A stretch of DNA of 64,000 bases. Source: M3007 sp044226205. Lineage in GTDB: Bacteria; Bacteroidota; Bacteroidia; Chitinophagales; Saprospiraceae. The position numbers and the translations under genes are program-made. The stretch spans positions 62,001 to 126,000 of the forward strand of contig JBGAHL010000001.1 in assembly GCA_044226205.1 (NCBI GenBank), written 5' to 3'. The notes under the pieces are model-generated. The model saw only the letters and a program-made list of their open reading frames with translations. It was not told the origin of the DNA and made no database searches. The number at the start of each line of letters is the position of its first letter. Positions within the stretch are counted from its first letter, which is position 1. This document shows, in pieces, positions 50,270-59,906 of the stretch.

Positions 50270-50296
50270 AAAAAAAAGAGGCGGCGAATTGCCGCC
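50270..50296 (-). terminator. Intrinsic terminator of the YkuK-like gene
   Basis: On the minus strand GGCGGC, loop AATTC, GCCGCC is followed by TCTTTTTTT. It lies about 50 bases past the YkuK-like stop and separates that gene from the M16 operon. Confidence 0.85.
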
Positions 50297-50348
50297 CCTT
50301 ATGTCGCATAAGAGTCAGTTTAAATATCAATACGGTCGCAACCTGCGA

Positions 50349-50819
50349 TCAGATGACCTTGTCGGCGCAGGACGACGAAGCGAAGGCATCGGGCTTGGCC
50401 TTGAACACGAATCCCATGCTCAAAATGTAGCCCATCGCCTCTTTCAGCGCCGTGTTGCTTTCAAAGGCGGGGTCAGTATTGATGTCGGCGTGTACTTCCA
50501 GCGCAACATCGTGCTCGTCGAGCAGATGACACAGAGAGTACGCCACTTCCACCGACCGACCGACTTCAAGAATCATTCGCTCGCGAAGCGTCATTTTGCG
50601 GACGTTTTTTTCATTTGAAATGAACATGAAACCGCCGCGTTTTTCCCGCAAAAAAACAATCACCGTCGCGAAATGCACTTCTTCACCGATCACCTGAGAG
50701 TCGGTGCCAATGCACACTTTCAGCCGAAATCCGGCAGCCTTTTCGCGTTTGATGGTTTCTTCGACAGCGTTTAAAAGCGGTTGCGTAATACGCTGTCCAT
50801 TCAGCCTTCTCCACTCCAT
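50349..50819 (-). CDS. YkuK family (DUF458) RNase H-like protein
   Basis: A 156-residue protein with the YkuK/DUF458 pattern: LKVCIGTDSQVIGEEVHFATVIVF, with the first acidic residue in GTDSQ, then RERMILEVGRSVEVAYSL, and VALEVHADINTDPAFESN with the next Asp in HADIN. The fold is RNase H-like; in Bacillus it is uncharacterised and in many bacteria linked to stress or sporulation. It is presumably a cytoplasmic nuclease or nucleic-acid binder. TATCTTTG at 50900-50893 on the minus strand is a possible -7 element, though no TTG is well spaced. Confidence 0.85.
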   Translation of the reverse strand: MEWRRLNGQRITQPLLNAVEETIKREKAAGFRLKVCIGTDSQVIGEEVHFATVIVFLREKRGGFMFISNEKNVRKMTLRERMILEVGRSVEVAYSLCHLLDEHDVALEVHADINTDPAFESNTALKEAMGYILSMGFVFKAKPDAFASSSCADKVI

Positions 50820-51004
50820 GTTTGTAAAGTTTATTGGTTATGAGTGAATGTTTGTTGGCTATCGTTGTTGCCAAAGTATTTATTTGACCTTTCAAAGATA
50901 TAGTTCAAAAAATGCCGCGTCGCGCAAATGACACAGAATTAACGATTTGATAAACAATACATTTGCCCGGCCGGTTCCGCGGCTGCTTCATTTATGATTC
51001 AAGT

Positions 51005-51487
51005 ATGAAAAAGGAAACATTCCTGCGGCAAGTCAATTCTCCCTGGAAAATGGCGCTTTACCTGTTCTGGAAGCTGCCCGCAGCCTGGTTTATGGGGATT
51101 CGTGTGCAGTCCTGCACCGGGGAAAAAGCCGTGGTTCGACTCCCCTACGGCTGGCGCGCACAGAACCCTTTTCGGTCCACTTATTTCGCCGCACAATGCG
51201 CGGCGGGCGAGCTATCGACCGGCTTGCTGGCGTTGGCGACCCTGCAAGATCAGCCTCCTGTCTCCATGCTGGTGATCAATATTGAAGCGGAGTTTTACAA
51301 AAAAGCAGACAGCACCCTGCTGTTTACCTGCGAAGACGGGAAAGCGCTGGAAAGCGCGATCCGGCAGGCGGTTGAAAGCGATGAAGCCCGGACGTTCAGG
51401 GCGCAATCCACGGGTCGGCTGCCCGACGGTTCCGAAGCGGCAAAAGTGTGGATCACCTGGTCGTTCAAAAAGAAAAAGTCGCGGTAA
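51005..51487 (+). CDS. DUF4442 hotdog-fold protein
   Basis: From the ATG at 51005 the protein has 160 residues. The DUF4442 pattern is seen: WKMALYLFWKLPAAWFMGIRV, then VVRLPYGWRAQNPFRSTYFAAQCAAGELSTG in two phrases, and SMLVINIEAEFYKKADSTLLF. The family has a thioesterase-like hotdog fold, but no substrate is known. It is a single gene; its stop lies 10 bases from the end of the convergent membrane protein gene. Confidence 0.85.
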   Translation: MKKETFLRQVNSPWKMALYLFWKLPAAWFMGIRVQSCTGEKAVVRLPYGWRAQNPFRSTYFAAQCAAGELSTGLLALATLQDQPPVSMLVINIEAEFYKKADSTLLFTCEDGKALESAIRQAVESDEARTFRAQSTGRLPDGSEAAKVWITWSFKKKKSR

Positions 51488-51497
51488 GGGCTGGCCT

Positions 51498-52040
51498 TCA
51501 GGCCCGGCCGAACGCCTGCAAAGCCCGGCCAATGCCGGCCGGATCTTTGGTCCCGATCAGGATGCGGGAGCCATCGGTCAGGATCAACTGCAGTCCTTCG
51601 CTGCCCGAAACGGTGTAAGAAATGTTGCAATTTTTGCCCCAAACAATATTTTTTGCCCAAATCGGGGGCCACCGTCGTTGCCAGCCCCAGCCGCCATATT
51701 CCCCCAGGGCATCGTAAGAACGAAGAAATATCTGATCGATCTCTCGCCACGCAAAGTGGACATAATCGCTCGAAAAAGGGCGGTATTTTACGCTAATTCC
51801 CTGATCGTCAATTCTTGTAAAGAGGGAAAATCCATAGACAATAAAGGCGCTGAATGCCCCCCAAATCGGCAGTACGATCAAAGCGCCGGTAGCATGCGCC
51901 GAGGTTTCGTGCCGCTCCGAAAAATAAAACAGCAAATCACTCAAGGCTGAAACAACAAGTGGAATGCCGGGCGCCAGAACAAAGATCCAGAGCCACCAGG
52001 GCCTGAAACGTTGCAGTTCGAAAAATACCCTGTCGCCCAT
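51498..52040 (-). CDS. Two-TM membrane protein with C-terminal PH-like beta domain
   Basis: A 180-residue protein with two membrane spans (WLWIFVLAPGIPLVVSALSDLL and ATGALIVLPIWGAFSAFIVYGFSLF, read in parts) and a beta domain after about residue 75: TRIDDQGISVKYRPF, YVHFAWREIDQIFLRSYD, GLQLILTDGSRILIGTKDP. The last strand and the helix after it (GIGRALQAF) are typical of bacterial PH domains. It resembles small DUF6141-type proteins. No function known. The ATG at 52040 lies just after the sppA terminator. Confidence 0.78.
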   Translation of the reverse strand: MGDRVFFELQRFRPWWLWIFVLAPGIPLVVSALSDLLFYFSERHETSAHATGALIVLPIWGAFSAFIVYGFSLFTRIDDQGISVKYRPFSSDYVHFAWREIDQIFLRSYDALGEYGGWGWQRRWPPIWAKNIVWGKNCNISYTVSGSEGLQLILTDGSRILIGTKDPAGIGRALQAFGRA

Positions 52041-52053
52041 GTTCAGTGTGGAT

Positions 52054-52095
52054 AAAAACGGCGCCGGGCCGCCTTGATCGTCAAGGTGGCCCGGC
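52054..52095 (-). terminator. Intrinsic terminator of sppA
   Basis: On the minus strand GCCGGGCCACCTTGA and TCAAGGCGGCCCGGC form a 15-bp stem (one G-T pair) with a 3-base loop, followed by GCCGTTTTTATCC. It starts 9 bases after the sppA stop codon. Confidence 0.88.
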
Positions 52096-52103
52096 GGTTC
52101 ACA

Positions 52104-53891
52104 TCAGAAAATGACCAGATCGTAAGGCAATCTGGCTTGTATGCCCTGATTTTTGCGGAAGTCGCGCAGGGTTTTGTAAACGGGGTACATATCCCCCAGT
52201 TCGCCTCGCACTACCCATGCCTTGATTCCTTCGTCGTCATCATCCTTCTTGGTGAATTGTTCGACAAACTGCTCGAATCCTTTATTGGTACGCGGGTATT
52301 CTACCGTGCGGTATTTTTCCAGATTAGCCAGTTTCGCCGCAGAAGCCATTGCCCGATCGAGGCCGCCGATACCGTCGACAAGACCGATTTGTTGCGCCCG
52401 CGTGCCGGTCCAAACCCGTCCCTGGGCGATTTCATGCACCTGGTCGCGGGTCATGTGACGGCCGGTAGCGACTTTTTGAAGGAAATCTTCGTAAATCTGA
52501 TCCACACTGGCCTGAATAATGCGCTCTTCCTCGGGCGAGAACTTGATGAAAGGCGTCCCGAAAGCCGAGTACTTGCCCGTGCGCACGGTGTCCACCGTCA
52601 CGCCCAGGTTTTCTTTCATCGTTTTTTGCAAATTGGGCACCATGCCGAACACCCCGATCGAGCCGGTGATGGTGTTAGGCTCCGCAAAAATGCTGTCGGC
52701 CTGGCAGGCGATGTAATATCCTCCGGATGCCGCCAAATCGCCCATACTCACGACGACCGGCTTGCCGGCTTCGCGGCACAATTGTATTTCGCGGAGGATG
52801 TTTTCGCTGGCCAGCACGCTGCCGCCCGGCGAGTTGATGCGCAGCACAATGGCCTTAATGTTGTCGTCCTGACGGATTTTGCGAAGGATTTTGACGTATT
52901 TACCGTCGTACACATCGCCGGCTTCGCCATCGGCGCCATCGGCAATTGTGCCTTCGGCATACACGACCGCGATCTTGTCTTTTACCGAAAAATTGGTCTT
53001 TTTGCCATTGGCCGAGGCGTAATCCTCGATGCTGACGCGGTTCAGTTTTTCTTTCTTTTCCAGACCAATCTTGTTTTTCATGAGGTCAAAAGCCTCGTCT
53101 TCGTAGGCAATCCGGTCGACCAGGCGGTTTTCCAGCGCGCTTTTTGATTCTCTGCCGGCGTATTCATCGGCCAGGCGGCGCAGATCGGGTTCGGTAATAT
53201 TGCGGCCCGTAGCGATGTCGTGAATAAAGACGTCGTACAAACCCGTCAGGTATTCGCGGATCTGGAGACGGTTTTCTTCACTCATTTTGTCGAGGCGGAA
53301 AGGCTCCGTGGCGCTTTTGAATTTGCCGGCGTAAAAGATTTTCATCTCGATATCCATCTTGTCCAGCAAACCTTTGTAGAACATGATGGTGCTGGAAAGC
53401 CCCCTGAAATCGACCATGCCCACAGGATTGAGCAGGATGCTGTCGGAGACAGAAGCGATGTAATAAGCGTTCTGCGTGTAGAAATTGGCGTAGGAAACGA
53501 CAAACTTGCCGGAGGTTTTGAAATCGGCCAGCGCGGCGCGCAGGACAGACGAGGTCGCCTTGCCCGCGTTGAGGTAGGAGGCGTTGATATAAATGCCCTT
53601 GATATCGGGATCGCTTTTGGCGTGGTGGATTGCGTCCACCATGTCGGTCAGACCCAGCACATCTTCCTGATCGAAGGCGAAGGGATCCATCGGCAGGTTG
53701 TTCGTTTTTTCGGGAATGGGATTTTTAAATTTGATTTCGAGCACGGAGTTGGGTTTCACCGTCACTTTTTCCTTGCTGGATGCGCTGCTCGCAAGGCTTC
53801 CAAGCATGCCTATACCGATGAAAAACAACAAGACGAGCGCCAGCGTGGTGCCGAGGCAGGAGGCAAACAGAAACTTGAAAAACTGGTTCAT
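52104..53891 (-). CDS. sppA: Signal peptide peptidase SppA, 67-kDa type
   Basis: The 595-residue protein has one N-terminal membrane span (LFASCLGTTLALVLLFFIGIGML) and two tandem SppA domains. The catalytic Lys is expected in GKFKSATEPF (first domain) and the nucleophilic Ser in MGDLAASGGYYIA (second domain), with ITGSIGVFGMVPN after it. It cuts leftover signal peptides within or near the inner membrane on the periplasmic side. Length matches the long form found in E. coli. It ends at a strong terminator and appears monocistronic. Confidence 0.95.
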   Translation of the reverse strand: MNQFFKFLFASCLGTTLALVLLFFIGIGMLGSLASSASSKEKVTVKPNSVLEIKFKNPIPEKTNNLPMDPFAFDQEDVLGLTDMVDAIHHAKSDPDIKGIYINASYLNAGKATSSVLRAALADFKTSGKFVVSYANFYTQNAYYIASVSDSILLNPVGMVDFRGLSSTIMFYKGLLDKMDIEMKIFYAGKFKSATEPFRLDKMSEENRLQIREYLTGLYDVFIHDIATGRNITEPDLRRLADEYAGRESKSALENRLVDRIAYEDEAFDLMKNKIGLEKKEKLNRVSIEDYASANGKKTNFSVKDKIAVVYAEGTIADGADGEAGDVYDGKYVKILRKIRQDDNIKAIVLRINSPGGSVLASENILREIQLCREAGKPVVVSMGDLAASGGYYIACQADSIFAEPNTITGSIGVFGMVPNLQKTMKENLGVTVDTVRTGKYSAFGTPFIKFSPEEERIIQASVDQIYEDFLQKVATGRHMTRDQVHEIAQGRVWTGTRAQQIGLVDGIGGLDRAMASAAKLANLEKYRTVEYPRTNKGFEQFVEQFTKKDDDDEGIKAWVVRGELGDMYPVYKTLRDFRKNQGIQARLPYDLVIF

Positions 53892-54303
53892 AACCGATTT
53901 GAAACTACAAGTTAGAGGGGGGAATCACATAAATCCGGTCTTCGGGAAAGGTGTCGACGGGTTTTATGCAAAGGAAGAAAGCCCTCTACGCAGGATGTTA
54001 AAATTTAGATTAATGGCTCGTTTTTCAGGACAGCCAATGGATTCCGGAGGGTGTTTTTTGTCGAAGGGCGACAATGTGGGCATCGTTTGAAGGCAGAAAA
54101 GACTCTTTACCAGAATTTTGATCCGATGCACACGGGAGGGAATGTCATAAAAACTCCTACTTTTCGGCGGCAGAAGCCGATAATTCGGCTTGAATGTCCT
54201 GAACGCTTTAATCCTGCCTCCTTCCGGAGCAAAAGCATCCCGTGCTTTGATCATGAAAACACCGGCGTTTTTGCCTGGACATACACACTAATTTACTACC
54301 CGG
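53892..54303. other. Intergenic region between sppA and the giant SprB-repeat gene
   Basis: About 410 bases between divergent genes with no credible coding frame; the longest open frame, 96 codons on the minus strand, lacks normal composition and start context. A small palindrome AGCCGA-TAAT-TCGGCT occurs near 54175-54190, and TACTTTTC close before it resembles a -7 element with one mismatch. It probably carries both promoters and any control of the adhesin gene. Confidence 0.5.
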
Positions 54304-57300
54304 ATGAATTGCTCACAACCTTCTTCGCTGCAAAAACTACTGTTTTTCGCACTCCTATTCATTGCTCCCTGGAGCCTGCAGGCTCAGTTCCTGCAAGTCA
54401 CCGGCGGCAACACGCCGCCGTTTACACCTGAAAACCTGATCTCCAATATCTTTCTGGGAGACGGGGTGGAGGTAACGTCCATCGTGTACAACGGCGACCC
54501 GCTCGCGGTGGGTTATTTCACCGGCGGCACGCAAAGTATCGGCCTGGAACGCGGCATCGTCATGACCTCCGGGCGGGCAGCCAGCCAGGGCGCCAACATC
54601 GGTTGCAACGACGTCGGCTCCCAGTTTGCGTCCAGCAACAACGGCGGCAATATTTCCGATCCCGACCTGGCCGACCAGACCACGGCCGGCATTCAGGATG
54701 TCGCGGTGTACGAAATCACGTTTATCCCGACGGCCGACACGCTTCGTTTCCGCTATGTGTTCGGATCGGAAGAATACCCGGAATATGCGTGCAGCCCTTT
54801 CAACGACGTGTTCGGCTTTTTTATCACCGGCCCCAACCCGCTCGACCCGCCCAATCCCTATGTTTCCTATAATATTGCCCGAGTACCCGGCACCAGCCTG
54901 CCTGTGACGATCAATAACGTTCACCCGGCCAACCCGAACTACAACTGCGGCCCATTCAACGATCAGTATTACAACAACAACAACGGCACCAACCTGCAAC
55001 CCAGTTACGACGGTTTTACCGATATTTTCATCGCCGAAGCCATCGTCGTGCCCTGTCAGGAATACACCATCAAACTGGCCATCGCCGATGCCAGCGACGA
55101 AGTGTTCGACTCGGGCGTGTTTCTGGAAGCCAAAAGCTTCGGTACAGGCTCGCTGAAAGTGGAACTGGCCACCATCAGCCAGGACGGCACCGTCACGGAA
55201 GGCTGTTCGCAAGGTATGCTGACGATCAGCTTGCCCACCGAAGTGACGCAGGATTACCCGGTGGATTACAATGTTTGGGGAACGGCGACCAACGGCGTTG
55301 ACTACCAGACGATTCCCACCAACCTGAGCATTGTCGCTGGGCAATCCCAGATTCAGATTCCGATTATCGCCTTCGAAGACAATGTTGCCGAAGGCCCTGA
55401 ATACATCGCCATTGACGTGCAGCGCGACCCCTGCAACCGCGATACCATCTACATTTATCTTCGTGAAAACGGTCTGGTGCCTCCCTCGCTGCGCGGCGAC
55501 ACCAGTATTTGCACGGGCGGCGCAGCGCTCGAACTGGACGGCACATTGCCCATCCAATTGCCTGACCCTCCGACATTTACCAATACCACCGACTTCCAGA
55601 TCTTCCCGACGAACACGGCTATCTTTTCCGACCTCAACGTCTTTGGCGTGCAGCCGGTTATTCTGGGGCCAGGCGTGATCCGTTCGGTCTGTGTCAATTT
55701 GACCCACGTGTGGGTCGACGACCTTGACCTTTACCTTATTTCTCCGGGTGGACAATTCCTCGAACTCACTACCGACAACGGCGCCAATGGCGACAACTAC
55801 ACCAATACCTGCTTTACCCCTACGGCAAGTACGGTGATCAGTTCGCCCGGCCCCTTCGCGCCGGCCAGCGCCGCGCCATTTACGGGCGACTGGCTGCCGG
55901 AAGGCGTGTGGAGCGACCTTTGGGACGGCGACAATCCCAGCAACGGTACCTGGCGCCTCCAGGTGGTCGACGACGCCAATGGTTTCGTAGGGTACTTGCG
56001 CGACTGGACCATCACCTTCGAGCCTTCCTACAAGGTTAATTATCAATGGTCGCCAATCGTCGGCCTCGATTGCCCGACCTGTCCCATTGCAAACGCAACA
56101 CCCACGCAATCGACTGTCTATCATTTACTTGCAACTGATTCCTACGGTTGTGTTGTGGAAGATTCGGTGGCCATTGACGTCCAGCTGGCGCTCGACGCAC
56201 CGCTCGTCGCCTGTACGAACGTGACCAGCAACAGCATCAGTTTCAGCTGGAACGCTGTGCCCGGCGCATCGGGATACGAAGTCAATGTGAACGGCGGCGG
56301 GTGGGTCCCGGCCAGTGGCGCCACCTCCCACGACGTGACCGGCCTTGCGCCCAATACGACGGTCAATATCGAGGTGCGCGCAATCGGCAATTTCCTCTGC
56401 CCCGCCAATATCGGCACGGCGTCCTGCACCAACTGCCAGGTGCCCGTCGTGAACACGCAAGCGGTGGGGGTATCCTGTTTTAACGGCACCAATGGCGCCA
56501 TCACCCTGACGCCCGACGGTTTGAACCCGCCTTACACCTTTGCCGTGGCCAGCCAAACCAATAACAACGGCGTATTCCAGAACCTGGCTGCCGGCAACTA
56601 CATCGCTTCGGTCACCGACGCCGGCGGTTGTCAGGCCCAGATTCCGTTCAACATCCCTACGCCCAACCAGATGACCGTCACGCCGACCGTCCAACAGCAA
56701 GTATCCTGCTTCAACGGCGACAATGGTTCCATCAATGCGACCGTCAATGGCGGCACCAGCGGCTACACCTATCAATGGAGCAATATGCAGGCGACTCCGA
56801 TAGCCTCGAATCTGGTCGCAGGCACCTACATCGTAACCGTCACGGATGCCAACAACTGCACGGCTACGGCCAGTGCGACCATCACGCAGCCTACTGATAT
56901 TCAACTAAGTGCAAATGCCGTGAACGTCAAGTGTTTCGGCGATTCGACTGGTTCGGGAACGGCGAATGCGGTTGGCGGAGTCCAGCCTTACTCCTTCGCA
57001 TGGAGTAGCGGTCAGGGCGGCCCGAGTGCGCCCAACCTGCCGGCCGGCAGCTTTACCGTCACCGTCACCGACGCCAACAACTGCAAAAAAACCACCGTCA
57101 TTTTCGTCACTGAGCCCAGCCTGCTGACGGCCGACGCTGCCTCGACCGACGTCAATTGCGGCGGCAGTTCGGACGGCACAGCCAGCGTTGTGGCAGGCGG
57201 TGGTTTTGGCAACTACAGTTACCAATGGAGCAGCGGACAACTCACCGCCAACGTCAGCGGCCTGCCTGCCCAGACGTACACCGTGACCGTGACCGACGCC

Positions 57301-59757
57301 AACAACTGTACCGCCACCGATCAGGTGACGATCACGGCGCCCGAAGTGCTGGCAGTTAGCGCCACCAGCAACGACGCGACCTGCTACGGTACGCCAACCG
57401 GCTCTGCAACCGCAACCGTAACGGGCGGCACCCTCGGATATTCCTATTTGTGGAGCAATGCCCAAACCACCGCAACGGCTCAAAACCTCCCGGCCGGTGC
57501 ATATACCGTCCAAATAACCGATGCGCATAATTGCACAACGACGGTCTCCGTCACGATCGGCCAGCCCGAGGCGATCGCGCTGAATGCCACGCCGACCGAT
57601 GCCAACTGTTTTGGCGCCCCGACCGGCTCGATCGACGTGACGGTCACGGGCGGCACAAACCCGATCGACTATTCATGGGACTCGGGCGAAACGACGGAAG
57701 ACCTTTCCGGCAAAACCGCGGGTATCTACATCCTGACCATCACCGACGCCAACAATTGCACGGCCACCATTGCCCAGACGATCAACCAGCCGCAGGGCCT
57801 GAACGCCACGCTGAGCCAGCAAAATGTGCGCTGCTTTGAAGGCAATGACGGTACGCTGCAGGTCGGAATTTCCGGCGGTGTTGCGGGTTATAATGTTTCG
57901 TGGAGCGGCCCCAACGGCTTTTCCTCGAATGCAACGGCTTTGACCGATTTGCTGGCAGGCAATTACACCGTCACGATAACCGACGCCAACAATTGCTCGG
58001 TCGTTCAGGCGGCAACGCTGACCCAGCCCAGCGAAGGCATTACCATCAGCTTGCCCGAAATCGCCGACACCATTTGCTTCGGCGCCTCCAATGGCGTTGC
58101 GACCGTGGTGCCGCAGGGCGGCTCTCTGCCTTATCAGTATCAATGGAGCAACGGCCAGCTCACGCCAACCGCGACCAACCTCGGTTCGAATCAATACAAC
58201 GTGACCGTAACGGATGCCAACAACTGCTCTAAAACCGACTCCACTTTTGTCGTTCAAAAGCAGGAAATGAATGTTTGGGCACAGGCTATCGATCCTTTGT
58301 GCCACGACGGACAAGACGGCGGCGGCCAGGTCACGGTGGTCTACTACGGCGCCGATCAGGCCAATTTGAGCGATTTCATCTTCTCCTGGAACACCAGTCC
58401 GGCCCAGAACGGCACTACGGCAGCCAACATGGTTGCCGGTCTGTCCTACACGGTCACTGCGGTCGACCCGATCGGCTGCACGGCGTCCAGCACCATCACG
58501 ATTGGCAACCCGCCTGCGCTGTCCGCCCAGATCGACTCCTCGTCCAGTGTGCGCTGCAACGGCGACCGCAACGGTTGGGCAGAAGCAAAAATCCTGGGCG
58601 GCGTCGGACCTTACACTTATTTCTGGAATAGTTCGCCCTCTCAGAATACCCAGCGCGCCACCAACCTGCCTGCCGGGACCTACCGCGTAACCATCACCGA
58701 CCTCAACGGCTGCACGGCCGGGGCCCAGGTCCAAATCACGGAGCCGCCGGTTCTGGCAGTGAGCTTTACGGCACAGGCCGTCAAGTGTTTCGGAGAAAAT
58801 ACGGGGTCTGCCACTTCGCTGGCCAGCGGCGGCGTCAGTCCGTACAGTTATCAGTGGGAAAGCGGCGAGCAAACCGCCAACGCGACTCAATTGTCCGCCG
58901 GGTTTGCCCAATTGTTGCTCACCGACAAAAACGGCTGCCAGTTGCTCGATTCCATCGAGATCAAACAACCCGACAGCCTGCTCGGCGGCACGGCCGACAA
59001 ACGCGACCTAGTGTGTTTCGGCGAACAGGACGGCCGTATTTTCATCCACGGCGCAGGCGGCACCCCGCCCTATCGCTACGCGCTCGACAACAAACCCTGG
59101 AACGGCTCGTCCACACAAATTGCCCTGAAAGCAGGCATCTACGTGCCGCATATTCTCGACGCCAACGGCTGCACAGCCGAATTGCCGCCGGTTGAAATTG
59201 AACAACACGACCCCGTGGACCTCGACTTGGGCCCCGATATCACCATCGATCTGGGACAAACAACCCAGTTATTCGCGCAGATTTCCAATGCGTTAGGGCC
59301 AGTGATCTACACCTGGAGTCCCGAAGACAGTACCTGGCTGAGTTGCCTCGATTGCCCCGATCCGTTTGTCGACACCTTGTACTACGCCAACAGTTTTACG
59401 CTTCACGTGGTCGACTCGCTGGGTTGCGAAGCCGAAGACCGCATCACCGTGATGGTTGAAAAGCCGCGCCGCATTTTTGTCCCGACCGGTTTCACGCCCA
59501 ATGGCGACAACGAAAACGACTTCCTGTTCGTCCACGGACAGAAATCGGCCCGTGTACTGACCTTCCGGGTGTACGACCGCTGGGGCGAAATGCTCTACGA
59601 AGCGACAGATTTCCCGGTGAATGATCATACCACCGGCTGGGATGGAAATTTCAGGGGCAATGCCGTCGATCCGGGCGTTTACATCTGGACGCTCGAAGTA
59701 GAATACCTTGACAAAACACGGGAGTCGTTCAAAGGCAGTACGAATTTGCTGCGTTGA
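54304..59757 (+). CDS. Giant choice-of-anchor L/SprB-repeat adhesin with type B (CHU_C) T9SS sorting domain
   Basis: The 1817-residue protein has a signal peptide (LLFFALLFIAPWSLQAQ). Domains in order: choice-of-anchor L (about 30-270, with ERGIVMTSG, FRYVFGSEEYPEYACSPFND and FGFFITGPN), a Calx-beta-like domain (about 290-390), a proprotein-convertase-type P domain (about 440-580, VWVDDLDLYLISPGG, GTWRLQVVDDANG), a fibronectin type III-like domain (about 635-710, NSISFSWNAVPGASGYEV), twelve SprB-type repeats of about 75-80 residues, and CHU_C at the end (FVPTGFTPNGDNENDFL, VYDRWGEMLYE, GWDGNFRG). It is secreted by T9SS with a type B tail and, like SprB, may be a mobile surface adhesin moved by gliding machinery. 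Confidence 0.9.
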   Translation: MNCSQPSSLQKLLFFALLFIAPWSLQAQFLQVTGGNTPPFTPENLISNIFLGDGVEVTSIVYNGDPLAVGYFTGGTQSIGLERGIVMTSGRAASQGANIGCNDVGSQFASSNNGGNISDPDLADQTTAGIQDVAVYEITFIPTADTLRFRYVFGSEEYPEYACSPFNDVFGFFITGPNPLDPPNPYVSYNIARVPGTSLPVTINNVHPANPNYNCGPFNDQYYNNNNGTNLQPSYDGFTDIFIAEAIVVPCQEYTIKLAIADASDEVFDSGVFLEAKSFGTGSLKVELATISQDGTVTEGCSQGMLTISLPTEVTQDYPVDYNVWGTATNGVDYQTIPTNLSIVAGQSQIQIPIIAFEDNVAEGPEYIAIDVQRDPCNRDTIYIYLRENGLVPPSLRGDTSICTGGAALELDGTLPIQLPDPPTFTNTTDFQIFPTNTAIFSDLNVFGVQPVILGPGVIRSVCVNLTHVWVDDLDLYLISPGGQFLELTTDNGANGDNYTNTCFTPTASTVISSPGPFAPASAAPFTGDWLPEGVWSDLWDGDNPSNGTWRLQVVDDANGFVGYLRDWTITFEPSYKVNYQWSPIVGLDCPTCPIANATPTQSTVYHLLATDSYGCVVEDSVAIDVQLALDAPLVACTNVTSNSISFSWNAVPGASGYEVNVNGGGWVPASGATSHDVTGLAPNTTVNIEVRAIGNFLCPANIGTASCTNCQVPVVNTQAVGVSCFNGTNGAITLTPDGLNPPYTFAVASQTNNNGVFQNLAAGNYIASVTDAGGCQAQIPFNIPTPNQMTVTPTVQQQVSCFNGDNGSINATVNGGTSGYTYQWSNMQATPIASNLVAGTYIVTVTDANNCTATASATITQPTDIQLSANAVNVKCFGDSTGSGTANAVGGVQPYSFAWSSGQGGPSAPNLPAGSFTVTVTDANNCKKTTVIFVTEPSLLTADAASTDVNCGGSSDGTASVVAGGGFGNYSYQWSSGQLTANVSGLPAQTYTVTVTDANNCTATDQVTITAPEVLAVSATSNDATCYGTPTGSATATVTGGTLGYSYLWSNAQTTATAQNLPAGAYTVQITDAHNCTTTVSVTIGQPEAIALNATPTDANCFGAPTGSIDVTVTGGTNPIDYSWDSGETTEDLSGKTAGIYILTITDANNCTATIAQTINQPQGLNATLSQQNVRCFEGNDGTLQVGISGGVAGYNVSWSGPNGFSSNATALTDLLAGNYTVTITDANNCSVVQAATLTQPSEGITISLPEIADTICFGASNGVATVVPQGGSLPYQYQWSNGQLTPTATNLGSNQYNVTVTDANNCSKTDSTFVVQKQEMNVWAQAIDPLCHDGQDGGGQVTVVYYGADQANLSDFIFSWNTSPAQNGTTAANMVAGLSYTVTAVDPIGCTASSTITIGNPPALSAQIDSSSSVRCNGDRNGWAEAKILGGVGPYTYFWNSSPSQNTQRATNLPAGTYRVTITDLNGCTAGAQVQITEPPVLAVSFTAQAVKCFGENTGSATSLASGGVSPYSYQWESGEQTANATQLSAGFAQLLLTDKNGCQLLDSIEIKQPDSLLGGTADKRDLVCFGEQDGRIFIHGAGGTPPYRYALDNKPWNGSSTQIALKAGIYVPHILDANGCTAELPPVEIEQHDPVDLDLGPDITIDLGQTTQLFAQISNALGPVIYTWSPEDSTWLSCLDCPDPFVDTLYYANSFTLHVVDSLGCEAEDRITVMVEKPRRIFVPTGFTPNGDNENDFLFVHGQKSARVLTFRVYDRWGEMLYEATDFPVNDHTTGWDGNFRGNAVDPGVYIWTLEVEYLDKTRESFKGSTNLLR
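56440..59214 (+). repeat. Twelve SprB-type repeats in the giant adhesin gene
   Basis: About 230-base units, each encoding VxCFGxxxGS...GG..PY.Y.WS.G......NL.AGTYTVTVTDANNC. Repeat starts are marked by the first Cys (SCFNG, KCFGD, NCGGS, TCYGT, NCFGA, RCFEG, ICFGA, LCHDG, RCNGD, KCFGE, VCFGE). The phrase VTDANNC is kept best in repeats 2-8; the later copies have drifted, which suggests that the middle of the array was made more recently. Confidence 0.88.
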
Positions 59758-59906
59758 CCAGCCCGCAAAAGTTTTTTTCAACATTGCATACACAACCCGT
59801 GTCCGGCCTCCCGGCGCGGGTTGTACTTTTGCGGCGCATTTGAACTAAATTGCCGCCGTTTGCGGTTGCCCCTTTCAGGCGCCGCAACCAAGGCACCCAA
59901 CATTGT

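Noticed and set aside
53964..54254. 96-codon minus-strand open frame between sppA and the adhesin gene
   Set aside because: No start context, no domain, and composition unlike neighbouring genes; best read as intergenic.
54355..56124. 589-codon minus-strand open frame inside the giant adhesin gene
   Set aside because: Mirror of repeated Gly/Thr/Asp codons; no recognisable domain, and the plus strand has clear domains.
56440..59214. CRISPR or mobile-element origin of the regular repeats
   Set aside because: The period corresponds to a protein repeat kept in frame (SprB type), not to direct repeats with unique spacers.
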